The notes under the pieces: model-generated
What the model saw: the letters and a program-made list of their open reading frames with translations, nothing else
What the model was told of the DNA's origin: nothing
Database searches by the model: none
Translations under genes and position numbers: made by a program
Assembly (NCBI RefSeq): GCF_016801025.1
Contig: NZ_CP068983.1
Span: forward strand, 3,836,501 to 3,900,500
Direction of reading: 5' to 3'
Origin: Paradevosia shaoguanensis
Lineage (GTDB): Bacteria > Pseudomonadota > Alphaproteobacteria > Rhizobiales > Devosiaceae
DNA: 64,000 nucleotides
Part shown: positions 1-7,482 of the stretch, piece after piece
Layout of the letters: every line of letters starts with the position of its first letter
How positions within the stretch are numbered: the stretch's first letter is position 1

Positions 1-514
1 TGTCGGTCTGCGTGTCGTAGCCGGCCGCGCGCAGCGAGCGACGCTCGCTGGCATTTTCGGCATGGACGGCGGCCGCGTGCCGGATATGGCCATCCTCGAA
101 GAGGACGCGCGCGACGCGCTTGGTCGTGTCGCCCAGCGCCCAACGATCAAGCATGCCGTGTGGGCTGACGATGTAAGGCCGCTGCGTGAGCTGGTGCCAG
201 CGTTGCGCCGCGACGGAGAGATAGTTCCACATGCCGTGCACATGCACGCAATCGAGATCGTGCTCGATCATCATGTTGACGAGGTCCGGAGCGAACCGGA
301 ATGCTTTGGGGCCCAGCGACGGGGCCACATGAAGCGGAATGGAGCCCATATCCAGGCTCTCGCCGTCCTGGTGTTCGAGACTGAACACTTCGGCGGAAAA
401 ACTGCCGCGCCGCTCCAGGGCGGACGCCAGCGACTTGACGACTTCGATAACTCCGCGCGGCTGGATGGTCGAAGCCACCAGCATGCCTACCCGGAGCGGC
501 CGTGCAGCACTCAT
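1..514 (-). CDS. Glycosyltransferase family 4 protein, N-terminal part (runs off the window)
   Basis: The reverse strand is open from an ATG at 514 to the window edge, giving 171 residues of the N-terminal half. The translation begins MSAARPLRVGMLVAS, followed by a VHVHGMWNYLS segment and PYIVSPHGMLDRWAL. The HGMW and SPHGMLDxWAL motifs are typical of the donor/acceptor cleft of GT4 (GT-B fold) enzymes that build exopolysaccharide or lipopolysaccharide. GGAG lies about 6 bases upstream of the ATG. The C-terminal nucleotide-sugar binding half is outside the window, so the sugar transferred cannot be inferred. The neighbouring LuxR-type regulator would fit an exopolysaccharide locus, but that is only context. 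Confidence 0.8.
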   Translation of the reverse strand, partial: MSAARPLRVGMLVASTIQPRGVIEVVKSLASALERRGSFSAEVFSLEHQDGESLDMGSIPLHVAPSLGPKAFRFAPDLVNMMIEHDLDCVHVHGMWNYLSVAAQRWHQLTQRPYIVSPHGMLDRWALGDTTKRVARVLFEDGHIRHAAAVHAENASERRSLRAAGYDTQTD

Positions 515-760
515 CTGCAACTCCCTCAACTACCCGCGATTGTTGAGACTCCTCACCGTCGCCGACAGCATTGCCACCGACGGTGCAAACCATCCTCCTT
601 GCCCTTTGCCCTAACGAACCCTTCGGCGCCCCCGCGCCGTTCTGACATACTAGGCCGCTCCCGAATCGGGTCATTTCCGTGGCGGAATCTGGGCATCTCA
701 AGCCCCCACCCCTAGGCCCTTCGGATGAACCCCCTCCGCCCATAGCAGCAGCTCGAAACG
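515..760. other. Non-coding upstream region of the glycosyltransferase
   Basis: About 250 bases between the glycosyltransferase start and the terminator of the LuxR-type gene. Open frames here have no recognisable protein character. It presumably holds the minus-strand promoter of the glycosyltransferase; I see no clear -35/-10 pair or operator. Confidence 0.4.
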
Positions 761-792
761 AAAAACCGCCCCCTTCCGTGGAAGAGAGCGGT
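761..792 (-). terminator. Rho-independent terminator of the LuxR-type regulator
   Basis: On the minus strand ACCGCTCTCTTCC pairs with GGAAGGGGGCGGT around a very short loop, with a few G-T pairs, and is followed directly by TTTT. It lies 27 bases past the stop codon of the LuxR-type gene. Confidence 0.7.
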
Positions 793-818
793 GTGTGGAC
801 CAGGCCTGGAGGTCATGG

Positions 819-1613
819 TCAGATATCGGGACCGGACTGCTCGGGGAACATGTCCCTGATCTTGAAGGCGACCTCGGTGCGGTTGGTCGCATTGAGCTTT
901 TTCATGATGTTGCGGATATGAACCTTCACCGTGCTTTCGCGCAGCTGCAACTCATGGGCAATGATCTTATTGGCGCGCCCGCGCCGCAAAGCCTCGACAA
1001 CGGCCATCTGTCTTTCGGTGAAGAGTCCGGCCATCGGCCGTACCGTCGGCCCGCCAGTGTCGATGACGTTCCGCATGGCCATGATGCTGCTGGCCGGAAC
1101 GAACACGCCACCCGCAAGGGTCATGGAAATAGCTTCTGCTGCCACGCGCAACCCGACCGTTGTGGGAATGAATCCCTTGGCGCCGCATTCGAGCGCCTTG
1201 AGGATCTGCGACAGGTCGTCCGTATCGGCGACCACGACGATCGGGACCGGTGCGAACTCCTGTACTGCCTTGGCGATATCGCCGGCGACACCCAGATCGG
1301 TCATCTTGCGCGACCCGATCACCACCAGAATGACGGAAACGCTAGGATGGTTCTGCTGTGAATCGCGCCACTCCTGCAAAGAGCCGAAGGTCGCGAAACG
1401 GGTATCCGGGTTCTGTGCCATCAGGCCGCAGACAAAGCATTCCCGTTCGAGTTGGCGGCGGTCGATGACGACCACTTCGGGAATATTGTCTGCCAGCATC
1501 CGCGCTTCTTGTGCGGCCGTATCGTCGTTGGCGCCAATATGCGGATGTATGGTGCCTGCTGGCACTTTTACACGAGTTTTCGAAATGTCGGAGAAGGTGC
1601 TCCCTGCAAGCAT
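819..1613 (-). CDS. LuxR-family transcriptional regulator with degenerate receiver domain
   Basis: 264 residues. The C-terminal 65 residues are a LuxR/GerE-type helix-turn-helix (LFTERQMAVVEALRRG, then ANKIIAHELQLRESTVKVH and IRNIMKKLNATNRTEVA). Residues about 45-175 resemble a response-regulator receiver in outline (EVVVIDRR near the start, GAKGFIP near the end). The usual phospho-acceptor Asp after strand 3 is replaced (VILVVIGSRK, I99/G100), and the conserved Lys of strand 5 reads Thr (FIPTT). It may therefore act without phosphorylation. The frame is open 19 codons further up to a TTG, but the ATG at 1613 has GGGAG 9 bases upstream and is preferred. The regulated genes are unknown; the nearby glycosyltransferase is a plausible target. 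Confidence 0.8.
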   Translation of the reverse strand: MLAGSTFSDISKTRVKVPAGTIHPHIGANDDTAAQEARMLADNIPEVVVIDRRQLERECFVCGLMAQNPDTRFATFGSLQEWRDSQQNHPSVSVILVVIGSRKMTDLGVAGDIAKAVQEFAPVPIVVVADTDDLSQILKALECGAKGFIPTTVGLRVAAEAISMTLAGGVFVPASSIMAMRNVIDTGGPTVRPMAGLFTERQMAVVEALRRGRANKIIAHELQLRESTVKVHIRNIMKKLNATNRTEVAFKIRDMFPEQSGPDI

Positions 1614-1933
1614 AGAATTGAACTCCCAAGTGTGGCTCGCATCTCCTCCGCTAGATGCGATAGCTCCCAAGATCAGTTTGTAACTAGTCTGTTCAAACGC
1701 TCTCAGTGCAGGGAATTCCCGGCGATAATGACGCCCCAGGGCGCTATTCGCTTCGTATAGTTGAAATGCAGATCAGTCTCAGAACCCCAGCACTATGGGG
1801 TCATTAGGTTCCCCTACGTGGGTAGGGTAATTAACAATTGTTAATACCAGTTAGGAAAAAACCAACGTGTTATCAAAACTTAAGGCGATGCTAGATCGAA
1901 AGGCATACGCCGTTATGCGGGTAGGTGTTCCAC
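1614..1933. promoter_or_regulatory. AT-rich control region with two adjacent inverted repeats
   Basis: The 320 bases upstream of the LuxR-type gene hold no gene and are much more AT-rich than the surroundings. Two inverted repeats sit close together: CCCTAC-GTGG-GTAGGG at 1812-1827 and the perfect 14-bp palindrome TTAACAATTGTTAA at 1831-1844. They are about 200 bases upstream of the regulator start, a position suitable for operators. The factors that bind are not known. Confidence 0.45.
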
Positions 1934-2737
1934 CTAAAGATGTGCCTTGCGCTGCCCCGGGTCCGTACCCGTACCGATCTCGGGCGTGGGGGCGGGTTCC
2001 TGCCACCAATCGAAGGGCCGGCGCTGCAGATATTCCGGGCTGAACTCTGCCAATTGCGCCAAGCGGAAGCGGTTGGAAATCACCACCGTGCCCTTGCGCA
2101 TGACCACGAGGCCGAGAAGGCGCAGATCGCGCAGCGTCCGGTTGAAGTGGATGGCGGTCATCCCCAGGGCATCGGCCAGGTCGATCTGGGTGAGCGGGCA
2201 GGGGAATTCGACCTCGATCTCGGCGGATGCGGGCTGTACGCGCTCGGCGAGTTCGAGGAGGAGATGGGCAGTACGGGCCGTGGCGTCGCGCTTGCCGAGG
2301 CTGATGAGGCGTTCGACATGGATGGCGTCGTGTCGCGCCGCCGCTGCGGCGAAGCGATCGCCGATCGCAGGCCAGCGCTTGACCAGCGGTGCGAGGCCGG
2401 AAAAGGGAATTTCGATTACGGTCGTGTAGTCCACGGCGCGCACGGAAACGCGACTATGGCCGGCCACGGTGGGCGGCTCGAGGAGATCGCCGGCCACATA
2501 GATGTCGACGATCTGCCGTGTGCCATCGCGCAATTGCGTATCGCTATAGGCCCAGCCGGTCTTGAGGAAGCGCACGCAGAACGAGCGCTCGCCTTCGCGC
2601 AGGATCGGGGTGGCAGGCGAATAGACGCGCACGCGCGCATCGAGGGTTTCAGCGGCAAAAGCGGCGGCCTCGCTGCCCTTGTCGGGTAGTTCATCAAACC
2701 TGAAAAAATGAAGTAGCTCGGACCCTAGAGCGTTCAT
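1934..2737 (-). CDS. Crp/Fnr-family transcriptional regulator
   Basis: 267 residues. Residues about 20-130 form a cyclic-nucleotide-binding type beta-barrel (ILREGERSFCVRFLKTGWAY, VDIYVAGDLLEPP). The C-terminal part is a Crp-type winged helix (LTQIDLADALGMTAIHFNRT, LRDLRLLGLVVMRKGTVVI). There is no N-terminal Cys cluster, so an Fnr-type iron-sulfur sensor is unlikely. Proteins of this shape are common in Hyphomicrobiales, and their effectors are mostly unknown. The start is uncertain: ATG at 2737 is chosen, but GTG codons lie 2-3 codons upstream and no strong ribosome-binding site is visible. Confidence 0.8.
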   Translation of the reverse strand: MNALGSELLHFFRFDELPDKGSEAAAFAAETLDARVRVYSPATPILREGERSFCVRFLKTGWAYSDTQLRDGTRQIVDIYVAGDLLEPPTVAGHSRVSVRAVDYTTVIEIPFSGLAPLVKRWPAIGDRFAAAAARHDAIHVERLISLGKRDATARTAHLLLELAERVQPASAEIEVEFPCPLTQIDLADALGMTAIHFNRTLRDLRLLGLVVMRKGTVVISNRFRLAQLAEFSPEYLQRRPFDWWQEPAPTPEIGTGTDPGQRKAHL

Positions 2738-3362
2738 AAGCACCACATAAAACAACGGAAAGCACAGAGCTTCTGATGGATTTCCGCTTTTGTCCGATGG
2801 TGCATAACGGAGGCAGTCGACCGCGCTGCCGCAACGGCAACCGGACCGACCAAATATGGATGCCTCCGGTTCGCAGCCCCAGCTTCAGCGAACCGACCCG
2901 ACCAATTAGCCTTGCGCTCCCTTGGTAGTTAACGACAGAGCCCCCAGAGATGAATATTGTAGGCGGCTCACTGATGGCGCGCAAGCAAGCTTAGAAGCCA
3001 CATGAAAATTTGATAGTAAGCAAATGCCGGCTTTGCCTTTGTCGTCGTTGGCAGGAAGTTTTGCCTGGATTGAGTTTCGATTGCTTTGAATGACAATCAA
3101 GGCGCGCTCAGGTGGACTCCAGATCGCTGCATTGGCAATACCTATTCTCTCTATTGGCGAGTGGAGACTGAGGCAGCTAAACGCCTGCCACCGCTGGACT
3201 CTATTTTGATTGCGACGATGCGGTCCGCGCCGTCGCACTATTGCAAGACGACACTTTGCGCTGCGTTTTCCAGCAAAGGGCGTAGGCCGTTCAGCCCTAA
3301 GTTCGCCTCCAATTGCTGACCCACTGACCTGTACGCTGCTGACGGTAGAGTAGAGGTCCACG
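2738..3362. other. 625-base gap without a supportable gene
   Basis: The stretch is lower in GC than its surroundings. Its open frames do not resemble proteins: they have irregular composition and no domain motif. The minus-strand frame from 3418 to 2906 runs into the SDR gene and has no ribosome-binding site. The last bases carry the GAGG-type ribosome-binding site of the SDR gene. The region may be a decayed gene or a long promoter region; I cannot decide which. Confidence 0.4.
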
Positions 3363-4439
3363 ATGAAGGTTCTGGTCACAGGGCACAGGGGGTATCTCGG
3401 CGCTGTGGTCGTACCCATGCTGCTGGAGGCCGGGCACGACGTTTCCGGCTACGACCTCGACTATTTCGGGCACTGTACCTATTCGCATGGCGGGCCATAT
3501 CGCGCGGTGCCGACCATGCAGAAGGACATTCGCGACGCGGTGCCCGAGGATTTCATCGGCTTTGAAGCGGTGGTGCACCTGGCCGCACTGCCGGATACCA
3601 CCGCCCAGGCGATCGGGCAGCACCTCGTCGAGGATGTCAACCACCGGGCCTGCGTGCGCGTCGCGCTGGCGGCTCGGCAGGCGGGTGCATCGCGCTTCCT
3701 TCTGGCATCGTCAGCCGCGGCTTATGGAGAGAGCGGCGGGGACCCGGTGGATGAAACCGGCGCGCTCAAGCCTCTGACTGCCGATGCGGTGGCCAAGGTG
3801 ATGGCGGAGCGTGACGTCGCTGCGCTGGCCAATGCGGATTTTTCACCGACCTTCCTGCGGCTGCCTATGCTGTGTGGGCTCTCGCCGCGTCTGCGGCTCG
3901 ACCTGCTTTTCAACTGGCTGATCGCGACGGCCTTTACGGAGGACCGGTTGCCGTTGCCGCTGCATAGCGAGGCCTGGCGCCCATTTGTGCACGTGCAGGA
4001 CGTGGCGCGCGTCGCGTCGGCGCTGCTGCGCGAGCCGAGGCCTGCCGTTCACAATCAGATTTTCAATGTCGGCACTGTAGCGGGCAGCGTCCGCATCCGC
4101 GATGCGGCAGCGATCATTGCCGAACTTTCGCCTCCTGCGCAGATCGAGGAGGGTGCTGCGGCGCTGCCGCACCAGGAATCCTGCAGGCTCAATTGCGACA
4201 AGCTTACGCGATTGCTGCCGGCGGCGGCGCCGCAATGGACGCTCGACCAGTGCATCAGCCAGATGCTCGATGCTTTCGAGGCCTCGGCGCTCGACTGGGA
4301 CGACGTGGTGGGCTCGCGCTACGATCGCGCACGGGAACTCACCGCGCTCGTGGCGGAGGGGACGCTGGACGCCGCCCTCCACCGGGGCAATGGTGTGCAG
4401 TTGCCGCACAGGAACGACTCGACCGATGGCACACACTGA
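3363..4439 (+). CDS. NAD-dependent epimerase/dehydratase-type SDR lacking the catalytic Tyr
   Basis: 358 residues, extended short-chain dehydrogenase/reductase fold. The N-terminal GHRGYLG (residues 7-13) is the GxxGxxG dinucleotide motif. VVHLAAL (70-76) and LLASSAAAYG (113-122) are the usual NxxG-equivalent and Ser regions, and RPFVHVQDVA is the typical C-terminal substrate-domain motif. In this family the active site is YxxxK. Here the segment reads TADAVAKVMAERD, so Lys145 is kept but the Tyr position is Asp141. The protein may be catalytically altered or non-enzymatic. It begins after a GAGG ribosome-binding site and is followed within 12 bases by lhgO. The natural substrate would be a nucleotide sugar by family, but that is uncertain given the Asp. 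Confidence 0.8.
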   Translation: MKVLVTGHRGYLGAVVVPMLLEAGHDVSGYDLDYFGHCTYSHGGPYRAVPTMQKDIRDAVPEDFIGFEAVVHLAALPDTTAQAIGQHLVEDVNHRACVRVALAARQAGASRFLLASSAAAYGESGGDPVDETGALKPLTADAVAKVMAERDVAALANADFSPTFLRLPMLCGLSPRLRLDLLFNWLIATAFTEDRLPLPLHSEAWRPFVHVQDVARVASALLREPRPAVHNQIFNVGTVAGSVRIRDAAAIIAELSPPAQIEEGAAALPHQESCRLNCDKLTRLLPAAAPQWTLDQCISQMLDAFEASALDWDDVVGSRYDRARELTALVAEGTLDAALHRGNGVQLPHRNDSTDGTH

Positions 4440-4440
4440 C

Positions 4441-4454
4441 GGAGCGGGACCATT
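4441..4454 (+). promoter_or_regulatory. Ribosome-binding site and probable ATT start codon of lhgO
   Basis: GGAG at 4441-4444 is followed after 7 bases by ATT at 4452. The lhgO frame is closed upstream by the TGA of the SDR gene (4437-4439). Between that TGA and the FAD-binding GGGIVGLA motif there is no ATG, GTG or TTG. ATT is thus the only initiator-like codon with correct spacing, unless the base is a sequencing error. Confidence 0.6.
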
Positions 4455-5645
4455 CTCTACGACTATTGCGTAATCGGGGGCGGGATTGTCGGGCTGGCCG
4501 TAGCGCGGCAATTGCTCGATACACATAGAGGCGCCGGCGTACTTGTTCTGGAAAAGGAGGACGGCCCGGGCCGTCACCAGACGGGCCACAATAGCGGCGT
4601 CATCCATGCCGGGGTCTATTACAAGCCGGGCTCGCTCAAGGCCGAACTCTGCCGGGCAGGGGCCAAGGCGACCAAGGCCTATTGCACTGAAAAAGGCATC
4701 GCCTTCGAGACACGCGGCAAGCTGATCGTGGCTTCGACCGCGCAAGAAGAGATCGCGATGAAGGCGCTGCACGCCAACGCGCGGGCCAACGGCATCGAAA
4801 TCGAGGCGCTCGACGGCGCCGAACTGCGGGCGCGTGAGCCGGCTATTCGCGGCGTGGCGGCCCTGCTGGTGCCCGAGACAGGGATCGTCGATTACAAGGC
4901 CGTGTGCAATGCCATGGCCGACGATATCCGCCGGCTTGGCGGCACCATCTATTTCGGCACGACCGCCGACCGGATCGAGGAAAGCCAGGGCGAGGTGACC
5001 GTGACCGGGCGCGGCGTCAGCTTCCGGGCGCGATATCTCGTGGCCTGCGCCGGCCTGCAATCGGACCGGTTGGCGCGCCGGGCAGGGCTGGAAGTGGAGC
5101 ACCGCATCGTGCCGTTCCGCGGGGAATATTACGATGTGGCGCCGGGCAAACGCGGGCTGGTCCATCACCTCATCTACCCGGTGCCCGATCCGGCATTGCC
5201 GTTTTTGGGTATCCACCTGACTCCGACGATCGACGGGAGGCTGACGCTCGGCCCAAATGCCGTGCTCGGGCGGGCGCGGGAGGGTTATCGTCGCACGGCG
5301 GTAAGCGCACGCGACGTGGCGGACTATGCGGCGTTTCCCGGCTTCTGGAAGCTGGCGACGGAGAACTGGCGGTCGGGTCTGTCGGAGTTCGGCAACTCGA
5401 TCTTCAAGCAGCGCTATCTGGAGGCTTGCCGCAAGTATTGTCCGGATCTGGAACTGGAGGATCTCGTGCCGGTGGAAGCAGGTATCCGCGCGCAGGCGGT
5501 GATGCGGGATGGCTCGATGGTTCACGATTTTCTGTTCGTGGAGTCGCCGCGCATGCTGCATGTATGCAATGCACCCTCGCCGGCGGCAACGTCGGCTATT
5601 CCGATCGCGCACATGATTGTCGATAGGTTAGGGGAGCGGGCATAG
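4452..5645 (+). CDS. lhgO: L-2-hydroxyglutarate oxidase, FAD-dependent
   Basis: 397 residues from the ATT. The enzyme oxidises L-2-hydroxyglutarate to 2-oxoglutarate and passes electrons to the quinone pool or oxygen. The DAO fold is clear: YDYCVIGGGIVGLAVA (FAD dinucleotide motif) at the N-terminus, then GHNSGVIHAGVYY (residues 48-60, near the flavin), KLIVAST, and a C-terminal GIRAQAVMRDG and NAPSPAATSAIPIA segment. The first standard start codon, TTG at 4512, would delete the GxGxxG motif and give a non-functional protein, so ATT at 4452 is preferred. It is probably co-transcribed with the preceding SDR gene. The pairing of an oxidase of central metabolism with an SDR is unexplained. Confidence 0.85.
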   Translation: MLYDYCVIGGGIVGLAVARQLLDTHRGAGVLVLEKEDGPGRHQTGHNSGVIHAGVYYKPGSLKAELCRAGAKATKAYCTEKGIAFETRGKLIVASTAQEEIAMKALHANARANGIEIEALDGAELRAREPAIRGVAALLVPETGIVDYKAVCNAMADDIRRLGGTIYFGTTADRIEESQGEVTVTGRGVSFRARYLVACAGLQSDRLARRAGLEVEHRIVPFRGEYYDVAPGKRGLVHHLIYPVPDPALPFLGIHLTPTIDGRLTLGPNAVLGRAREGYRRTAVSARDVADYAAFPGFWKLATENWRSGLSEFGNSIFKQRYLEACRKYCPDLELEDLVPVEAGIRAQAVMRDGSMVHDFLFVESPRMLHVCNAPSPAATSAIPIAHMIVDRLGERA

Positions 5646-5698
5646 CGATGCCGTCCGCGCCGCACTAGCGTGGTGGGGGCGGAGTCGCGGGAGGTATC

Positions 5699-6052
5699 CT
5701 AAGCGTCCGTATCCCGTATCTGGTCCTGAGCCAGTTCCAGATATTCCGACTCCGTCAGCTTCTGTCGAGGCGTGCCCTGCACGCCGCGTACGCGCCGCGT
5801 CATGTCCTCGAAGGACAGGTGCTCGCCATTAGCGGCGGCGCGGTTGGCGACACGCAGCAGGCGGGCGGGAAACTTGATAGCGGCGATGTTGGCTTCGGGC
5901 ATCGGTTCGCTCCGCCGGGGCGCAATTTCTTCGGCGCGGAGCAGGGCTGCCTCTATTTCCTCGGCGTCGAGCAAGCCCTTCTGGCGAATGGCTTCGACCA
6001 GGGCGGCCATGGCTACGTAGAGGCCTTCGAGTTGCAGGTTCGCTGTGTTCAT
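5699..6052 (-). CDS. Hypothetical protein, 117 residues
   Basis: It begins at ATG 6052 behind a very strong GAGGAGGAGG ribosome-binding site. The protein is mostly helical and charged, with an EEIEAALLRAEE segment and SFEDMTRRVRG; no signal peptide, membrane segment or known motif is seen. It starts 24 bases past the stop of the DUF326 copper-binding protein and is probably translated from the same message, so a role in the same metal or thiol process is possible but not shown. Confidence 0.65.
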   Translation of the reverse strand: MNTANLQLEGLYVAMAALVEAIRQKGLLDAEEIEAALLRAEEIAPRRSEPMPEANIAAIKFPARLLRVANRAAANGEHLSFEDMTRRVRGVQGTPRQKLTESEYLELAQDQIRDTDA

Positions 6053-6075
6053 CGGTCCTCCTCCTCGTTTGCATC

Positions 6076-6417
6076 CTAGCCCGCGGTCATGGGGATGGCC
6101 ATCTCCCTGCAACTGGCGGCGCATCTCTCGCAGGCGGCGACGCAAAGCTCCATGCCGCCCAACCGCTTGCAGTCGCGCGCGCACTGGTCGCAGATCTCGG
6201 CGCATTCGGCGCAGATATAAGGGTGATGGTCTGAGCCGATGAGCATGAAATGCGCTGCCGTACGGCAGATTTCGGCGCAGGCCATTATCAATGTCATGTG
6301 GTCTTTCTCGACATGCGCGCCGCCCACTTCGAGGCAATGGCCCATCGCCGTCGACAGGCAGGCCTGGTAGCAGGCGAGGCAATCATCGATGCATTTCTGC
6401 ACTTGCGGGGACATCAT
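6076..6417 (-). CDS. Four-helix-bundle copper-binding protein (DUF326, Csp-like)
   Basis: 113 residues with 16 Cys in CxxxC and CxxC spacing (C9, C13, C16, C20, C28, C47, C51, C69, C72, C76, C79, C83, C92, C96, C99, C103). This pattern is typical of DUF326 / copper storage proteins, in which the Cys line the inside of a helical bundle and bind many Cu(I) ions. There is no signal peptide, so it should be cytosolic, as in Csp3. Translation begins at an ATG pair (6417) behind GAGGAG. It lies between a DsbA-like gene and a small hypothetical gene on the same strand. Copper binding is inferred from the family; iron-sulfur binding was once annotated for such proteins. Confidence 0.8.
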   Translation of the reverse strand: MMSPQVQKCIDDCLACYQACLSTAMGHCLEVGGAHVEKDHMTLIMACAEICRTAAHFMLIGSDHHPYICAECAEICDQCARDCKRLGGMELCVAACERCAASCREMAIPMTAG

Positions 6418-6482
6418 GGCATTCTCCTCTCGCGAAGGGGCTCGCGAGGCAAACGCATGTGCCGCTAATCAGTTCGGTATGT

Positions 6483-7115
6483 TTATGGGGTGCTGGCGAT
6501 CTGCGCCGCGATGCTGTCGTAGTTCGCCGCGCCCGGCAGCAGCGTGCCATTGACGAAAACGGCCGGCGTGCCCTGGATGCCGAAGACCTCGATCGCCTGC
6601 TTGCGCATGAGATTGAGTCGGTTGAGCATCTCGCGGTTGAGGAGCGCGGACTCGAAGAGTATGGGCGTAATGCCGGCCTCCGCGGCCACTTCCTTCATGG
6701 CAGCCAGACGGTCCTCGGTGTTGATCCACCGCTCCTGGTTGCGCATGAAATATTCGACCACAACCGGCGCGCGATCGCGCCCGGCAACCTCGGCGACCAG
6801 GAAGACGACGGCATCGAGCGCATTGCGCACGAAGGGACGGATGGCGAGACGGGCCTTGCCGGTGTCGAGGTAATCGCTCTTGAGGCGCGGGTAGGTCTCG
6901 TTGAGGAAGGTCGTGCAATAGCCGCAGGTGGGCGACCAATATTCGATGATGGTGACCGGCGCGTCGACGTTGCCGGTGAAGGAGTCGGGAATGTCGACGC
7001 CGAGCAGGGTTTCCTCCTCAAGCGCCGTGGCGACGCCCGGCATGGCGGAAGCCACCAGGGCGAAGGCTGCACTCGCAAGGAGAGCACGGCGGGAAATCAG
7101 CAGGCTGGTCGGCAT
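6483..7115 (-). CDS. DsbA-family thiol:disulfide oxidoreductase, exported
   Basis: 210 residues. The N-terminus ISRRALLASAAFALVASAM is a hydrophobic export signal with a twin Arg, possibly a Tat signal, with cleavage near ATA-LEE. The thioredoxin fold follows: YWSPTCGYC gives the CxxC active site (C64-G-Y-C67), a helical insertion spans residues about 85-160, and GIQGTPAVFVNG holds the cis-Pro loop. It acts in the periplasm on cysteine pairs of exported proteins. Its gene precedes the Cys-rich copper protein by 65 bases on the same strand, so the two may be co-expressed. Confidence 0.85.
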   Translation of the reverse strand: MPTSLLISRRALLASAAFALVASAMPGVATALEEETLLGVDIPDSFTGNVDAPVTIIEYWSPTCGYCTTFLNETYPRLKSDYLDTGKARLAIRPFVRNALDAVVFLVAEVAGRDRAPVVVEYFMRNQERWINTEDRLAAMKEVAAEAGITPILFESALLNREMLNRLNLMRKQAIEVFGIQGTPAVFVNGTLLPGAANYDSIAAQIASTP

Positions 7116-7345
7116 CGGGAACTCCGCAACTCGAAATCCCTTCTAGTCAACCGCGCGGCGCAGTCCAACGGCTTTCCTCCGAATTCCCTGCATCTGTTGC
7201 AGGAGAGGCGCGCCCGGCTTCCAGGGCAGGATTGCATTGGGGTGACGAGCGGCTTTCCACAGCGTCGCGACGCCGTTTTCAAAAAGCGCAAAAAGGCGCT
7301 TGCGCGGCGCGAACAACACCCCTATAGGGTGCGGGCGCTCAGCAA
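7116..7345. other. Intergenic region before the tRNA genes
   Basis: 230 bases between the DsbA-like start and the first tRNA-Glu. No gene is visible. The 3' end carries the tRNA promoter listed separately; the 5' end should hold the divergent promoter of the DsbA-like gene. Confidence 0.35.
7300..7327 (+). promoter_or_regulatory. Sigma-70-type promoter of the first tRNA-Glu
   Basis: TTGCGC (7300-7305) and CTATAG (7322-7327) are separated by 16 bases, and a GC-rich discriminator follows. Transcription would start about 10 bases before the mature tRNA. Confidence 0.5.
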
Positions 7346-7420
7346 GCGCCCTTCGTCTATCGGTCAGGACGCCACCCTTTCACGGTGGAGAGAGGGGTTC
7401 GATTCCCCTAGGGCGCGCCA
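7346..7420 (+). tRNA. tRNA-Glu (anticodon TTC)
   Basis: 75 bases with encoded CCA. The acceptor GCGCCCT pairs with AGGGCGC. The anticodon arm CCACC-CTTTCAC-GGTGG gives anticodon TTC, and the T arm is GGGGTTCGATTCCCC. It reads GAA/GAG codons and is the substrate of GltX, encoded further along. Confidence 0.95.
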
Positions 7421-7443
7421 CTTCCTCTTGTAAGAGGAGGGAG

Positions 7444-7472
7444 TTGACGCAAAGGCACTTGCTGCCGATATT
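7444..7472 (+). promoter_or_regulatory. Putative promoter of the second tRNA-Glu
   Basis: TTGACG (7444-7449) and GATATT (7467-7472) are separated by 17 bases, 10 bases before the mature tRNA. This suggests the second tRNA can be transcribed independently of the first. Confidence 0.5.
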
Positions 7473-7482
7473 GACCAGCGCC

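Noticed and set aside
147-743. Open frame of 198 codons on the minus strand
   Set aside because: Overlaps the glycosyltransferase gene in another frame; composition is Arg/Gly-rich without motifs, typical of an overlapping frame in high-GC DNA.
1831-1844. TTAACAATTGTTAA as a CtrA site
   Set aside because: CtrA boxes are TTAA-N7-TTAA; the spacing here is six and the element is a perfect palindrome, so it is kept only as an unassigned operator.
2906-3418. 170-codon minus-strand frame upstream of the SDR
   Set aside because: Runs into the SDR coding region, has no ribosome-binding site and no recognisable motif.
4437-4439. SDR-LhgO fusion by TGA read-through
   Set aside because: The two frames are in register, but a ribosome-binding site follows the TGA, and each protein has normal length alone; an ATT start explains the data more simply.
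3843-5612. 589-codon minus-strand frame antisense to the SDR and lhgO genes
   Set aside because: Mirror of real coding sequence; His/Arg-rich translation as expected from antisense of GC-rich genes.
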